A stretch of DNA of 64,000 nt. Origin: Schistosoma haematobium. Lineage: Eukaryota > Platyhelminthes > Trematoda > Strigeidida > Schistosomatidae. The translations under genes were made by a program, and so were the position numbers. This document shows, one piece after another, positions 21,910-33,292 of this stretch. The notes under the pieces are model-generated. The model was not told where the DNA came from. It made no database searches and worked only from the letters and a program-made list of their open reading frames with translations. The DNA lies in NCBI RefSeq assembly GCF_000699445.3, contig NC_067196.1, positions 33,500,616 to 33,564,615 on the forward strand, given 5' to 3'. Every line of letters begins with the position of its first letter. Positions within the stretch are counted from its first letter, which is position 1.

Positions 21910-21968
21910 GCACACCCAACTGACGAGTCCCAAATAGGACGAAACGTCCGTCCTGTATTCCATTGCTA
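21910..21968 (+). ncRNA. Hammerhead ribozyme, type A
   Basis: The core is complete: CTGACGAG, stem II GTCC/GGAC, GAAAC, GTCC loop, GTC. Stem I is poorly paired (CCCAA against CTGTA), so cleavage is likely weak. Confidence 0.6.
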
Positions 21969-21984
21969 ACCAATAACCATCTTT

Positions 21985-22197
21985 TCTTGATAGGATTCTG
22001 TTCTTTGAGCTGGATGGTTCGGTCGTGGGGCTTTCATCATCCTTCTAAACAGACTTCTACCTGAAGTTTGTGCTGATGATGTCGCTCAGAAGAATGATAA
22101 AAGCTCCACGACCGAAGCATCCAGCTCAAAGAACAAAACTCCACTAAAACCATCCATCTGATCTACAAATCTTCTCCACCATCTCACTAACCATCTT
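21985..22197 (+). mobile_element. Family D foldback element with target duplication (D3)
   Basis: Two arms of about 50 bp ('tctttgagctggatggttcg' and its near-complement) surround a short centre. The element is flanked by TAACCATCTTT at 21974-21984 and 22198-22208, an 11-bp duplication. It has no coding capacity, so it is non-autonomous. Confidence 0.75.
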
Positions 22198-22335
22198 TGT
22201 TTAAAATGCTTGTGAATTAAGGTAATATGCACAGTATGTACATCTACCAATAACAGACTGATCAATTACAGTCCTAAACATCAATAGGAAGATTCAAATA
22301 AACAATACCAATTGAATTTAAACTTAAAGTAAATT

Positions 22336-24347
22336 CATTAAAACAATATATGTATATAGTTTCATGTGTGACTTTTGAATCCACTATTATTCAACATTGA
22401 CTTGACAAATGATTATTATTTTTTGAAAAAGATGGTTTCATTTCTTATTGTATCATTTATCATATACGCATTTTCTATAAGTTTATCAAGCTATATACTT
22501 TTATCCTTTTATGATAATAATAACAATAATAACTGCGTCTTACAAATAATGGTTCTTATGTACATACAGCCTCCTAATATGATGGTATTATTATCATTAT
22601 TATTATTATAAATAAGCAAATAAAGAATATGGAACATTGAAAAGAGAAAAATCATATACATTTTGACTTCATTATCCATGCTAAATATTCTATTTGAAAA
22701 CTGAAATACTTAATTCTTTTGTTAGTAACTACTATTATACACTTCACTAATCATCTTCAATTAAAATTTTACTGTAAATAGTTTATTAACTATGGTAACT
22801 ATTTAAACAATTAAAGATAAAATATTTTAATATGTATATTAGTTTTTTTCTTTTTTTTGTTTAATTTTCGTTACTTTATGGAAAGATTACTTAGCATGAA
22901 ATGAGACAAAATGTTCTTGTCTCTTTTTTGGTTTTTTTGTATATAAAATGTACCTTAAAAAAGATAATAGAATACAAATTATGATGTCAATTAGTATTTC
23001 AACTTAACTTATTTCATTATTATAAAACTGAACTTCTGTATAAAAGATGAAAGTATATGAATATTTATTTTCTTTATAAATTAGAATCTCAATAAAAGTG
23101 TTTATATTTAAATAATACCGAAGAAGATCTAGTTAGTTGCATTTGAAATGAGTTATTTTATACTAATTGATTAAGCAACAGTAATTGTATCAGTTACAAT
23201 GACAACAAGGTTAGATGATGTAAACAGTGTTTGATGTATGATTGCTGTGGTAAATTTAGTCAATTTGTTGGTCATTAAATAAGTTATTCTATTAAAAATA
23301 ATATTGAGAATTATTAATGACAATTCAGGCTATTGAAATTATTCTTGTAAATAAACAATTTATTTGTGTTTATATACACATAGTTAGCTAATAATGTTAT
23401 TACCGAACTACGAGTTTTACTTAGATATATGTGCTCAAACTCAAGAAGTCTTTGAATAAAATAAAAAAGATAGTAGCAAAAGAATGAAACTCTTTTTTCT
23501 AAAAGTTCAGCGTTAAGACTCTAATAACTGACTTATATTATGCTAAATGTTGTTTAAATTGACGAATTCGTTCATTTTTATTAAAAGTGAACTTAGATAA
23601 AACATCACATGAATGATTCTCAAAAATTAACGACAGAAACTGGAGGTATTAGAGAAAAATGTTCTTTTCTGTAGAATTTCCAACTGTAGTGCCCAACTGG
23701 TCTTTGATTTCTGGATATGTCATACATATGGTGTCGTTTTGTGCCATAGTGGTGTCCATCTATGAATTTAAATGCCCACGTTGTGTATGTTAAAACTGTG
23801 AGACAAAATTAAGTCATTCTAAACACACCTTTTGTTATTCAACTACCTCACTGTCAAAAGGCGTACACAACTACCAGAAATTGAAAACTAAATTCTGGCA
23901 TTTATTCTAAATTCTAGTCAATTCGCCTCATCAGAGTCTTTGTCAAACCTATTCATGTGGTCAAACAAATCAGCTCAAATATAATTGAGATAAAAAATAT
24001 ATATACACCGTAGATTATTTAGGAGTTTATTGATTCAAGCTTAAACTCTACAACAGCAACGCCTTAAATCTCTCATTTTACCGCAGTCCTAACCTACTCT
24101 TTAATTCCTCATACTTAGTAATTTATTATAATTATTGGTTAGCTAAAGTTACAATACAATATCATTTTTTTCTTCATGTTTATCACATAGATAATTATTC
24201 CTTATCTGTAAACCATCTTAATGTTACGATTTTTCAACAAATCAATATAGAACCCTAATTTGATATCCTGTATTCCTATGGATTAAATGCCTTAGTCGGA
24301 CCCTTTTTTACCTATAAACTTCCAAATGCGTTCAATTAGTTTATATG
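22336..24347. other. AT-rich DNA, nothing recognised
   Basis: Contains TTATTA-type low-complexity sequence near 22588. No gene or repeat copy was recognised. Confidence 0.4.
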
Positions 24348-24584
24348 TAGTGCCGGTTATGTTAAGCCCATATACCTTATTCTAGCTTTCGGACAGAACT
24401 CCGCCTGTAGCTCTTCTAGAGTTACTGCCGGTCCCAAGCCCGGGTAAAGGAGGAGGGTTGGGCATGGGGTTAGCGTCCCCATCCCGTAGAAAACTAACTC
24501 GCTAAAAAAACGCTTACCAGAAAAAATAATTCAAACCATTTTAACTCTGCCCTGAGAGTTAGAAGGTCTTCATTTAGAAGAATT

Positions 24585-25352
24585 ATGACGCTTCATGGTG
24601 AAAGCCGAATTCCTTCGGAAGCCACGAGGCCGATGCCCCTTCTAACAACCAGAGCAAAAATTTTTATAGGTACATGGAACGTTAGAACAATGTGGGAAAC
24701 CGGGAAGACCAGCCAAATAGCAACGGAAATGAGGAGATACAACTTGGCAGTACTGGGAATCAGCGAAACCCACTGGACCCAAGTTGGACAGAAAAGGCTA
24801 GCTACGGGAGAGATGCTGCTATACTCCGGTCACGAAGAGGAAAATGCTCCACACACACAGGGAGTTGCTCTTATGCTGTCCAAAGTAGCACGAAATGCAC
24901 TTGTAGGATGGGAATCCCACGGATCCAGAATCATCAAAGCATCATTCAAAACAAAGAAGGAGGGGATCTTAATGAATATTATCCAATGTTATGCACCCAC
25001 CAATGATAGCAACGACGACATTAAAGATCAATTCTACGAGCGGCTGCAGTCAATCATAGAGAAATGCTCAAGAAAGGACCTCACCATTCTGATGGGAGAT
25101 CTAAATGCCAAGGTCGGAATAGACAACACTGGATATGAAGATATTATGGGACGACATGGACTGGGAGAGAGGAACGAAAATGGAGAAAGATTTGCAAATT
25201 TGTGTGCATTCAACAAATTAGTCATAGGAGGCACAATATTTCCACACAAACGTATACACAAGGCTACATGGATCTCACCGGACCACACTACAGAGAACCA
25301 GATAGACCATATTTGCATAAAAAAAAATTCCGAAGGACAATGGAAGATGTGA
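24585..25352 (+). CDS. RTE endonuclease (N-terminal part of the ORF)
   Basis: It encodes an apurinic/apyrimidinic-type endonuclease that nicks target DNA to prime reverse transcription. Motifs in order are GTWNVRTM (residues 29-36), GISETHW with the catalytic Glu, [18 protein letters not shown], then NQIDHICI. The frame is lost at the A run 25319-25327 (9 As, where 10 or 7 would keep frame), so the last residues to 25352 are spurious. The final endonuclease motif, SDHH, is in the next frame. The ATG at 24585 is the first in frame, though translation may begin elsewhere. Confidence 0.88.
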   Translation: MTLHGESRIPSEATRPMPLLTTRAKIFIGTWNVRTMWETGKTSQIATEMRRYNLAVLGISETHWTQVGQKRLATGEMLLYSGHEEENAPHTQGVALMLSKVARNALVGWESHGSRIIKASFKTKKEGILMNIIQCYAPTNDSNDDIKDQFYERLQSIIEKCSRKDLTILMGDLNAKVGIDNTGYEDIMGRHGLGERNENGERFANLCAFNKLVIGGTIFPHKRIHKATWISPDHTTENQIDHICIKKNSEGQWKM

Positions 25353-27604
25353 GAACCAGGAGAGGAGCTGACGTAGCTTCAGATCACCACCTAGTTGTAG
25401 CCAATTTAAAACTGAAGCTAAAAAAGAACTGGACAAGTGGACAAACAGCAATACAAAGGTTCAATACAGCCTTCCTTCGAGATACTGACAAACTCAATGA
25501 ATTCAAGATAGCTCTCAACAACAGATTCCAAGCCTTTCAAGATCTACTGAAGGAAGAAGAAACTACCATGGAGGACAACTGGAAAGGCATCAAAGAAACA
25601 TTGACTTCAACGTGTCAAGAGGTTCTGGGCCTAAAGAAACACCATCATAAGGAATGGATCTCTATAGAAACACTGGACAAGATCAAAGAAAGGAAGAACA
25701 AGAAGACAGCAATTAACAACAGCCGAACACGAGCAGAGAAAGTCCAAGCACAAGCTGAATACATAGAAGCAAACAAGCAAGTGAAGAGGAGCATTAGAGC
25801 CGACAGGAAGAAATACGTGGAAGAATTAGCAACGACGGCAGAAAAAGCTGCTAGAGAAGGAAATATGAAACAGCTCTACGATACAACGAAGAAACTATCA
25901 GGGAAATACAGTAAACCAGAGAGGCCGGTCAAAGACAAAGAAGGCAAGCCAATCACTGAAATTCAACAACAGCGAAACAGATGGGTAGAATACTTCGAGG
26001 AACTCCTGAATAGGCCGGCTCCAATGAATCCACCGAACATCGAAGCAGCACACACAGATCTTCCTATAGATGTCAACCCACCAACGACGGAAGAAATTAG
26101 AATGGCCGTCAGACAAATCAAGAACGGGAAAGCAGCAGGACCCGACAACATACCAGCTGAAGCACTGAAATCAGACGTCGAAGTAACCACAAGCATGCTT
26201 TACCCTCTATTCAAAAAGATTTGGGAGGAGGAACAAGTGCCAATGGACTGGAAAGAAGGACACCTCATCAAGATTCCAAAGAAAGGAGATCTGAGCAAAT
26301 GTGAAAACTACAGAGGCATTACACTACTGTCAATACCAGGGAAAGTCTTCAACAGGGTGTTGCTGAACCGGATGAAGGATGCAGTAGATGCCCAACTTCG
26401 AGATCAACAAGCTGGATTCCGAAAGGATCGGTCGTGCACAGACCAAATTGCAACACTACGGATCATCGTCGAACAATCAGTTGAGTGGAACTCGTCACTA
26501 TACATCAACTTCATTGATTATGAAAAGGCATTCGACAGTGTAGATAGGAGGACATTATGGAAACTTCTTCGACACTACGGAGTTCCTGAGAAGATTGTCA
26601 ATATTATCCGGAACTCATACGACGGACTACAGTGCAAAGTAGTGCATGGAGGACAGCTGACAGATGCATTCCAAGTAAGGACCGGAGTCAGACAAGGCTG
26701 TTTACTCTCTCCATTCCTCTTTCTTCTGGTGGTCGACTGGATTATGAAGACCTCGACATCTGAAGGAAAACACGGAATACAATGGACAGCTCAGAACCAA
26801 TTAGACGATCTGGACTTCGCAGATGACCTAGCCCTCCTATCACGTACACGTGAACAGATTCAGATAAAGACAGCCAATGTAGCAGGAGTCTCTGCATCAG
26901 TAGGCCTCAGCATACACAAAGGGAAAACCAAGGTCCTCAAATTCAAAGCGGAGAACAGCAATCCAATCACCCTTGATGGCGAAACTCTGGAAGATGTAGA
27001 ATCCTTCACATATCTGGGAAGCATCGTCGATAGACATGGAGGTTCAGATGCAGACGTAAAGGCGAGGATTGGCAAAGCAAGGGTCGCATTCCTACAATTG
27101 AAGAACATATGGAACTCAAGACAACTTTCAACCAATATCAAAGTAAGAATCTTCAATACGAACGTCAAGGCAGTTCTACTGTATGGAGCTGAAACTTGGA
27201 GAACTACAACAACCACAATCAAGAAAGTACAAGTATTTATAAATAGCTGTCTACGCAAGATACTCAACATCCATTGGCCGGATACCATCAGCAATAGCCT
27301 TCTGTGGGAGAGAACAAACCAACTACCAGCTGAAGAAGAAATTAGGAAAAGACGATGGAAATGGATAGGACATACATTACGCAAATCGTCAAGCTGCATC
27401 ACGAGGCAAGCGCTAACTTGGAATCCTGAAGGGAAGCGAAAAAGAGGAAGGCCAAAGAACACATTACGTCGGATAATAGAAGCAGATATGAAAAGGATGA
27501 ATTACAACTGGAAGGAGTTGGAAAGGATTGCCCAGGACAGGGTTGGATGGAGAATGCTGGTGAGCGACCTATGCTCCTTCACGAGGAGTAACAGGTGTAA
27601 GTAA
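25319..27604 (+). CDS. RTE endonuclease C-terminus and reverse transcriptase
   Basis: The frame continues from the A run into SDHHL, the last endonuclease motif, and then a Lys-rich linker. RT motifs follow: [61 protein letters not shown] and the catalytic FADDLALLS (about 26815-26845). The C-terminal region includes [12 protein letters not shown] and [11 protein letters not shown], usual for RTE elements. No other stop interrupts it. The stop TAA at 27602-27604 is formed by the GTAA tail, so there is no separate 3' UTR. Confidence 0.9.
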   Translation, partial: KKKFRRTMEDVRTRRGADVASDHHLVVANLKLKLKKNWTSGQTAIQRFNTAFLRDTDKLNEFKIALNNRFQAFQDLLKEEETTMEDNWKGIKETLTSTCQEVLGLKKHHHKEWISIETLDKIKERKNKKTAINNSRTRAEKVQAQAEYIEANKQVKRSIRADRKKYVEELATTAEKAAREGNMKQLYDTTKKLSGKYSKPERPVKDKEGKPITEIQQQRNRWVEYFEELLNRPAPMNPPNIEAAHTDLPIDVNPPTTEEIRMAVRQIKNGKAAGPDNIPAEALKSDVEVTTSMLYPLFKKIWEEEQVPMDWKEGHLIKIPKKGDLSKCENYRGITLLSIPGKVFNRVLLNRMKDAVDAQLRDQQAGFRKDRSCTDQIATLRIIVEQSVEWNSSLYINFIDYEKAFDSVDRRTLWKLLRHYGVPEKIVNIIRNSYDGLQCKVVHGGQLTDAFQVRTGVRQGCLLSPFLFLLVVDWIMKTSTSEGKHGIQWTAQNQLDDLDFADDLALLSRTREQIQIKTANVAGVSASVGLSIHKGKTKVLKFKAENSNPITLDGETLEDVESFTYLGSIVDRHGGSDADVKARIGKARVAFLQLKNIWNSRQLSTNIKVRIFNTNVKAVLLYGAETWRTTTTTIKKVQVFINSCLRKILNIHWPDTISNSLLWERTNQLPAEEEIRKRRWKWIGHTLRKSSSCITRQALTWNPEGKRKRGRPKNTLRRIIEADMKRMNYNWKELERIAQDRVGWRMLVSDLCSFTRSNRCK

Positions 27605-27616
27605 GTAAGTAAGTAA
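27597..27616 (+). repeat. (GTAA)5 tail of the RTE element
   Basis: Five GTAA units end the element. Short tandem repeats in place of poly(A) are characteristic of RTE 3' ends, and similar GTAA remnants end the copies at 46.9 and 56.8 kb. Confidence 0.85.
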
Positions 27617-28017
27617 GCTTTCGGACAGCCCATTCTATTCATTCTACTTGAGTCACATTCTGACACTGTTATTTATTCGCTTATCAATCTTGACTGTTTT
27701 TATATGAGGGCGTAGGTGTGTGTATACTTCGTATCCCATTTCTCATCACATGTCTGTAACCTACTTTTGTGTAACTATAACCATTGATTAAGGCTTGGTT
27801 AAATAGGAGATGGCTTACCTGCAATCTCCATTCTGCATCGTTTCTCTTCTTTCTGTTCCCTTCACTTCATATACAAAATATATGTATTCACAAGTCCATT
27901 CTCGTTATTTCACTTATTTAATTCCGTTATTGACTATTTACGTCAATAATTATATACGAGGATAGGCGATAACAAACCTTCATACGATCTAGTTGGAGTC
28001 AGATCCACGGGCCACTA

Positions 28018-28431
28018 AATATATGCAATCGTACAGCTTCAGTTAATATTATGGGCAATAAATTTTCGTTCATAATTAGATTTTGTTATTGACATGAGTT
28101 TTTTTTATGCGTTGATATCGAGGAATCTCACTAATTAAATGCTTAAAGTATTTAAGCTGTTAGTTTAGTTAGAAAAAGTGGTTTTAGAATTCCTTAAGTT
28201 GTACTGCAAATATGGATTGAGACGTATTGAAATCAATGAAAAGAATTCAATACAATATTAAACAAAAACCAAGGATTCACCGTAAAGGTCAATTTTTTCT
28301 ACTAATTTATTCTAAAATACAGTTCAGCTGCAAATAAATACTATTCCTAAAATCGTGATCTGTAACATGTATAGTAAACATAATAATTTCGAAAACGCAA
28401 TGTTGTAATGTGGAATGAACCTATTTACCAA
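28018..28431. other. AT-rich DNA, nothing recognised
   Basis: No gene or repeat copy was recognised. Confidence 0.4.
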
Positions 28432-28733
28432 AGACGCACAAGATGCACATATGCCAGTAAGAAACTGATCAGTCTCAGTCCTAAATACCAATGGGAAGAT
28501 ATAAGTAAAACATCACTTGAATTTAAACTTCACCCCATTGCTTAAGCAAGTGGCTATCAGGACTCAGTAGCTAAGTGGATAACGCCATAGCGTTTGAAGT
28601 GAACGGCACAGGGTTCGAGTCCCAGAGTGAACATCAACTCTGAAATGCATGTACATCTGACTGACAAGTTCGAAATAGGACGAAAAGCGCATCCTAGATT
28701 CCACTGCTAGCCACTAACCATCTTTGTCTAATA
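28432..28733 (+). repeat. Type A hammerhead repeat, near-complete monomer (A4)
   Basis: It holds the linker, the whole tRNA-like head (A box TAGCTAAGTGG near 28570, B box GGTTCGAGTCCC near 28612) and a hammerhead (28655-28705). The ribozyme is dead: CTGACGA has become CTGACAA and the stem II and cleavage bases have also changed. Confidence 0.75.
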
Positions 28734-29099
28734 GGAAATAGTTTATAAAGTTTTAAATAAGCAATATACATGTTAACATAATTTCAGAGATTTCTTAAAG
28801 TGGATTTATTTATTTTAAGCAGTATACTAATTTAAGAATAGGTTAAAACAATAACAATTTAAGTTTCTAGGATATGCCTGTTGCAATGAATTTGAATAAT
28901 AACAATAAATAAATGTGTAATTTGTGATTTGTAACACTTAGTGATAATAAAACACTTCATTTCAATTAGTCAATATTGATTCATATTTAACTTATACATT
29001 ATCAATTTACAATTCAGATTACTAATTATGACATATCGATAATTATAAAGAACTTATAAATAATATTTTTCTTATTGAATAAGTGTGTATGTCACTTAT

Positions 29100-29212
29100 G
29101 CAATAAAGATAATGATCATAAAAATAAACAAGAAGAACAGATAAACACGACATTTTGATTACTTTAATCAATTCGAATTTAATAAATATTTTGAATTCTT
29201 TCAAATGTGAAC
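29100..29212 (+). repeat. Left copy of a 113-bp direct duplication
   Basis: 'aaagataatgatcat' through 'ctttcaaatgt' recurs at 29707-29822 on the other side of repeat B3, with a few differences. Confidence 0.75.
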
Positions 29213-29706
29213 ACTGCTGAGGAGTACCATACTAAGACGAAACGGCCATCCGGTGCTTCCAGGTTTTCCATGGTGGTCTAGCTTCAATTGATTCATGATT
29301 TCAATCTGTGAAATTTCTAATATCTCCACAAACCCCTTCAGATAATGATCATCTGCTGACTAGTGACTGACTTCAAGAGATACTCCTTGAGTTCTAGTGA
29401 GAAGCCGTTACCAGTGGAGTTCAACCAGGTCTGTTGTGAGATATTAGTTCACTGAAGACAATGGTGTACGGTGGCGCAACTTCGTAGATTGGTTGAAGTT
29501 AGACATTAATAACATTGGATGCCGGCTCAGTGGTCTAGTTGGTTAAGCGCTTGGCGCGAAACTGATAGATCCTGGGTTCGAATGTCGAGGGTGCGGGATC
29601 GTGGATGCGCACTGCTGAGGAGTCCCATACTAGGACGAAACGGCCATCCAGTGCTTCCAGGTTTTCCATCGTCGTCTAGCTTCAACCGACTCATGATTTC
29701 AATCTA
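29213..29706 (+). repeat. Type B hammerhead SINE, head-to-tail partial dimer (B3)
   Basis: A partial unit (hammerhead plus right end, 29213-29340) runs directly into a full unit (29341-29706). The full unit has a leader, a tRNA-like head (A box TGGTCTAGTTGG near 29530, B box GGTTCGAATG near 29575), a hammerhead and a right end. The two ribozyme cores are 395 bp apart, which gives the type B monomer length. Confidence 0.8.
29608..29655 (+). ncRNA. Hammerhead ribozyme, type B
   Basis: CTGAGGAG, stem II GTCC/GGAC and GAAAC are intact, and stem I is a perfect GCACTG/CAGTGC. The triplet is ATC, still of the permitted NUH type. The same change leaves a C-A mismatch in the short stem III. Confidence 0.65.
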
Positions 29707-29822
29707 TGAAATAAAGATAATGATCATATAAATAAAGAGGAAGTACAGATAAACATGACATTTTGATTACTTTAATCAATTTAAATTTAATAAATATTTT
29801 GACTTCTTTCAAATGTAAACTC
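29707..29822 (+). repeat. Right copy of the 113-bp direct duplication
   Basis: Matches 29100-29212. It is either an unusually long target duplication or a local tandem duplication that predates the B3 insertion. Confidence 0.75.
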
Positions 29823-29929
29823 TTTCAAATTAGTAGTAGTTGTAGAAATATATATTTGAAATGTGGAAATTAACTTTAAATAATTAAAGTATGAGGTCAT
29901 GGAGATTGTTAAGTTTTTTGATTAAGATC

Positions 29930-30257
29930 ATAAGTCAATCAATGTTAGACCACTATTGAAAACCGTGACCATTGGAGCTTATCCTTGTCAGGTGTAAGAC
30001 AGTTACCTACCGAAAAAAAGGAAGATTGACGTACAGTTTCGTGGATTGGTTGAAGTTAGACATTAAAACCGTTCGATGCCAGCTTAGTGGTCTAAGAGTT
30101 AAGCGTCCGCACACGGAACTGAATTTCCCGGGTTCGAATCCCACGTGCGAGATTTTGGATGTGCACTACTGAGTAGTTCCATATTACGAAGAAACGGCTG
30201 TCCAGTGCTTCTAGGTTTTCATTGTTGGTCTAACATTTATAAATTCATGATCTTCAT
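29930..30257 (+). repeat. Type B SINE, degenerate with foldback ends (B4)
   Basis: Inverted right-end arms (29930-29965 and 30205-30257) flank a leader, a tRNA-like head (B box GGTTCGAATCCC near 30130) and a dead hammerhead (CTGAGTAG). Confidence 0.7.
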
Positions 30258-30651
30258 TATTTTTAACATATTACTAAATCTAATATTTCACATAACTTCT
30301 TATCAGAAATAAATTGGAATTGAAAACAAAATTGATTATTTGATTTTAATTCCAGAAACCACTCATTACAACAAGTAGATTGGTACTATATATATGTGAA
30401 AGCGAAGATGTGAAACAATGTAATTATATATATTTAAATGAGTATAATGATAGTGAATGTAAACAAAAGGACAAATTTGTTTATTTGAAGTTGTTTATTG
30501 CTTTTCCTGTCATAATAAAATGAAATTATATTCCCTAGGTAAAATGCCTTATCTTGTCATGCTAACTTATATCGACATATTTTTCCATTCAAATGATCTC
30601 CAATATATTTTGTCAAATACATTGAGAACAGTTTTAGAAAATAATGCTGTG

Positions 30652-30708
<57 letters not shown>

Positions 30709-31042
30709 GGGTTCATTTATGTTTATTGTAACAAAGCTCATCACTGACAGTGATATTTAGGAAAATGGTGAATAATAGTATTTTCATTCAGTGATAGTAG
30801 TTTAGGAATCTTTACAAAACTGCGTTTTAACATGGTCACGATTGATTCCATCGAAGATGAGATGTTTCAAATAACTGTTTTTTTGATGAATCTAAAGGTT
30901 GTACATATGTGTGAATAAAATATTATTTCTCACGTGGTTTAGAAAGCTAGTTAATGGGTTTCACAATTTTCAAAATATTGAAGAAAAATAACTCAGGTAA
31001 GTAGTTCCATTGTTTACTTTCAACTATGGAATGGAGGATATA
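30258..31042. other. AT-rich DNA with a TA microsatellite
   Basis: Holds (TA)25 at 30655-30704. ORFs reading Tyr-Ile repeats across it are not genes. Confidence 0.5.
30655..30704 (+). repeat. (TA)n microsatellite
   Basis: Fifty bases of uninterrupted TA. Confidence 0.95.
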
Positions 31043-31296
31043 CACACAATGTGTTATCTTAACACTTTTCGTTTTACACCACATGTCTCTTATACACTAA
31101 TATAAATACCTACTTTAAACATTTTTAACATTGATTGGATGACTTATTCAATATACAGTGAATCGAACAACTATGTACCTATTTTTATTCGATAATATGA
31201 TGTCTGATTATATTTCCTTGAAAAAGCTTGAACCAGATTGCCAGACAAAACGTTGGATTTACTTCAAATTCTTTCGCTGAAATTCTACAAATACAT
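31043..31296 (+). repeat. Dispersed repeat E, copy 2
   Basis: Counterpart of 5235-5490. The shared block ends at 'acaaatacattctt' in both copies. Confidence 0.6.
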
Positions 31297-31654
31297 TCTT
31301 CTTCTTCTTTGATCTATTTGTTTTTGTTATGAAGCTTATAAAGTTTGATGTACTGAGGTAATTTTAATACAGAAATTCAGATAACACTGATTTGTTTTAT
31401 ATTATGACATCTGGTAGAATAACACTTTTGCCAAATATAAGTAAATCTGATTTAGTACTGATGCATTTAAAATTGGTATATATTTTTTGGATTCGGTAAT
31501 GTGCCGAAAATTATCTACAATCAACATTCAATATTATTGTCAGTTTCTTATTTCAATCTACTATAATTTCAAAAGGAACCAGTCTAAATTCATTAATCAT
31601 TTGGACTTCCATGTAAAGCTTGTAATTGATTAATTTCAATCCTAAACATTTTTA

Positions 31655-31918
31655 ATAATCAGAAGGGGTTTGTGGAGATTTTAGAAATTTCACAGATTGG
31701 AATCATGAGTCAATTAAAGTTAGATCACCATGGAAAACCTGGAAGAATTGGGCAGCCGTTTCTTCCTAGTATAGGACCTCTCAGCAGTGTGTATCCACGA
31801 TCCCGCCCCTCCACGACATTCGAACCCAGGACCTATCGATTTCGCGCGCGAGCGTTTAACCATGGTGGTCTAGCTTCAATTGACTCATGATTTCCATCTG
31901 TGAAATTTTTAATAATGA
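31655..31918 (-). repeat. Type B SINE foldback (B5)
   Basis: A minus-strand unit with right end, dead hammerhead and B-box region (31655-31862) is joined to an inverted right end (31862-31918). The left edge shows the family terminus 'cagaaggggtttgtggaga'. Confidence 0.75.
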
Positions 31919-32994
31919 AAACTTTAATTATTTGTAATATGATATTTTGTAAGTGTTATGAACATATGATGCTTTGGAGATTTCTAATAGTGAGGACATT
32001 CATAATATACAATGAAAAAAAATAAAGATATTGAAATGAAGAATAATCATTTCAGTAAATTCCTGTCAGATTCTATAATTATAAGTCTGATCCAATAATC
32101 AATAGTTTGTTGAAAAGATCATACTTACTTCATAGAAATTTGTTTTAACAAATTTCCAGTATTTAAACAATTCAATTCTAGTGTATATGTAAGATTTTAT
32201 TAGGTACTAAAGTGAATTTCTGATACACCATGACTTCGAAAAAGAAATAGCTTATTTCAAATGAATCCGAATTTAAATAGTAGAATGAAGCAAATCACAG
32301 TTTCAATTCAAATAAACAAGTTTATTCATATGAATGTCATATCTCTCAGGTTAAATGTAACTTAGTGAGTCGTATACTTTTTCGTATTCGTTTGTCTGTA
32401 AGTGGGTGAGAAAAAGTTACATCTTTGATATGGGTGCGTAAATTTAAACGCTACCTGTTTGTGATGCCGAATTAGACAAGGATATTCGTAAGTGTTTGAA
32501 AGCAAGGTTTAAGCTTCGTGGATTATCAATCATTAAAAAGTTACTATCATTTCTTATACCTCATACTTTTAAAACATTTTCTGAATTCGTTGAAAATTCT
32601 CAATATTCATATGTTGATTGTGGAAATAAAATGTACAACTCAAACTGATTTCACTTGCTGATCTTCGCGTTTTCTTTTCAAGATTACGAAAAGTACTTTT
32701 TGTAAACCTTGAATGTTCCTTAGAACAAGTTAAGATATTTTGAAGAAACTTTCTGATATAGTATACAATGCAATCTATTCAACCAGATCTATAGAAACTA
32801 TCTTGTGTATAACATTTTATTCCTTTATTTGAATTGTAACAATTCAAAGTTTTCGACTGATGAATTAGATACTTTAATTCTGTGTGCTTTTAAAACTTGT
32901 TGGATTTCTTCTATTAACTACTTGATTTTGTTGAACACCAAACATACCAATTGTTGGTAATCGTTAATTTTGACAAGTATTTTGAGGTTCCAAT
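31919..32994. other. AT-rich DNA, nothing recognised
   Basis: A short match to the family F flank ('atgaatccgaatttaaatag') occurs at 32260. Otherwise nothing. Confidence 0.35.
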
Positions 32995-33292
32995 AATTGA
33001 AATCATAAGTCAATTAAAGCTAGATCGCCATGGAAAATCTGGAAACACTGGACATTAACACCGTAGGATGCTGGCTCAGTGGTCTAATCGTTAAACGCTC
33101 ACGCGAGAAATCGATAGGTCCTGGGTTCGAATCTCACGGGGGGCGGGATCGTGCATGCGCACTGCTGAGGAGTCCCATACTAGGAAGAAACGGTCGCCCA
33201 ATGTTTCCAGGTTTTCCGTGATGATTTAACTTCAATTGACTCATGATTTCAACTATTGAAATTTCTAAAATCTCCACAAAATCCCTTTTATT
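32995..33292 (+). repeat. Type B SINE with inverted left arm (B6)
   Basis: A left arm inverted relative to the right end, then the tRNA-like head (A box near 33078, B box GGTTCGAATCTC near 33124), a hammerhead and the right end. The ribozyme has lost the stem II closing pair and the GTC site. Confidence 0.75.

Larger units (their letters stand above)
21690..22335 (+). repeat. Type A hammerhead repeat, head-to-tail, split by a family D insertion (A3)
   Basis: The linker 'gcttgtgaattaaggtaata' occurs at 21699 and again at 22209, with a B box (GGTTCGAATCCC) and hammerhead between. The A-box part of the head is deleted. A family D element (21985-22197) interrupts it just after the ribozyme. Confidence 0.75.
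24397..27615 (+). mobile_element. RTE-clade non-LTR retrotransposon, near full length
   Basis: The 3.2-kb element has a 5' UTR of about 190 bp, an apurinic endonuclease, a reverse transcriptase and a (GTAA)n 3' end. It is flanked by AGCTTTCGGACAG (24384-24396 and 27616-27628), a 13-bp target duplication. Length, domain order and tandem-repeat tail fit RTE, the clade of schistosome SR2 and SR3/Perere-3. Which family it belongs to was not determined. One frameshift splits the single expected ORF. Confidence 0.9.
24348..28017 (+). repeat. TAGTG...CACTA dispersed repeat, copy 2, split by the RTE insertion
   Basis: The left part is 24348-24396 and the right part 27617-28017. Together they match copy 1 at 3972-4416. 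The RTE element and its target duplication separate them, so this repeat is older than the RTE insertion. Confidence 0.75.

Noticed and set aside
21985..22197. CTGATGA in family D as a hammerhead core
   Set aside because: An extra base precedes stem II, GAAA is replaced in this copy, and the pairing is explained by the element's own palindrome. No cleavage triplet is correctly placed.
26860..27462. 200-codon ORF antisense to the RTE reverse transcriptase
   Set aside because: It is a shadow of the sense coding frame, which carries all RT motifs.
30520..30747. ORF with a Tyr-Ile repeat (also at 62582-62884)
   Set aside because: It is a translation of the TA microsatellite.
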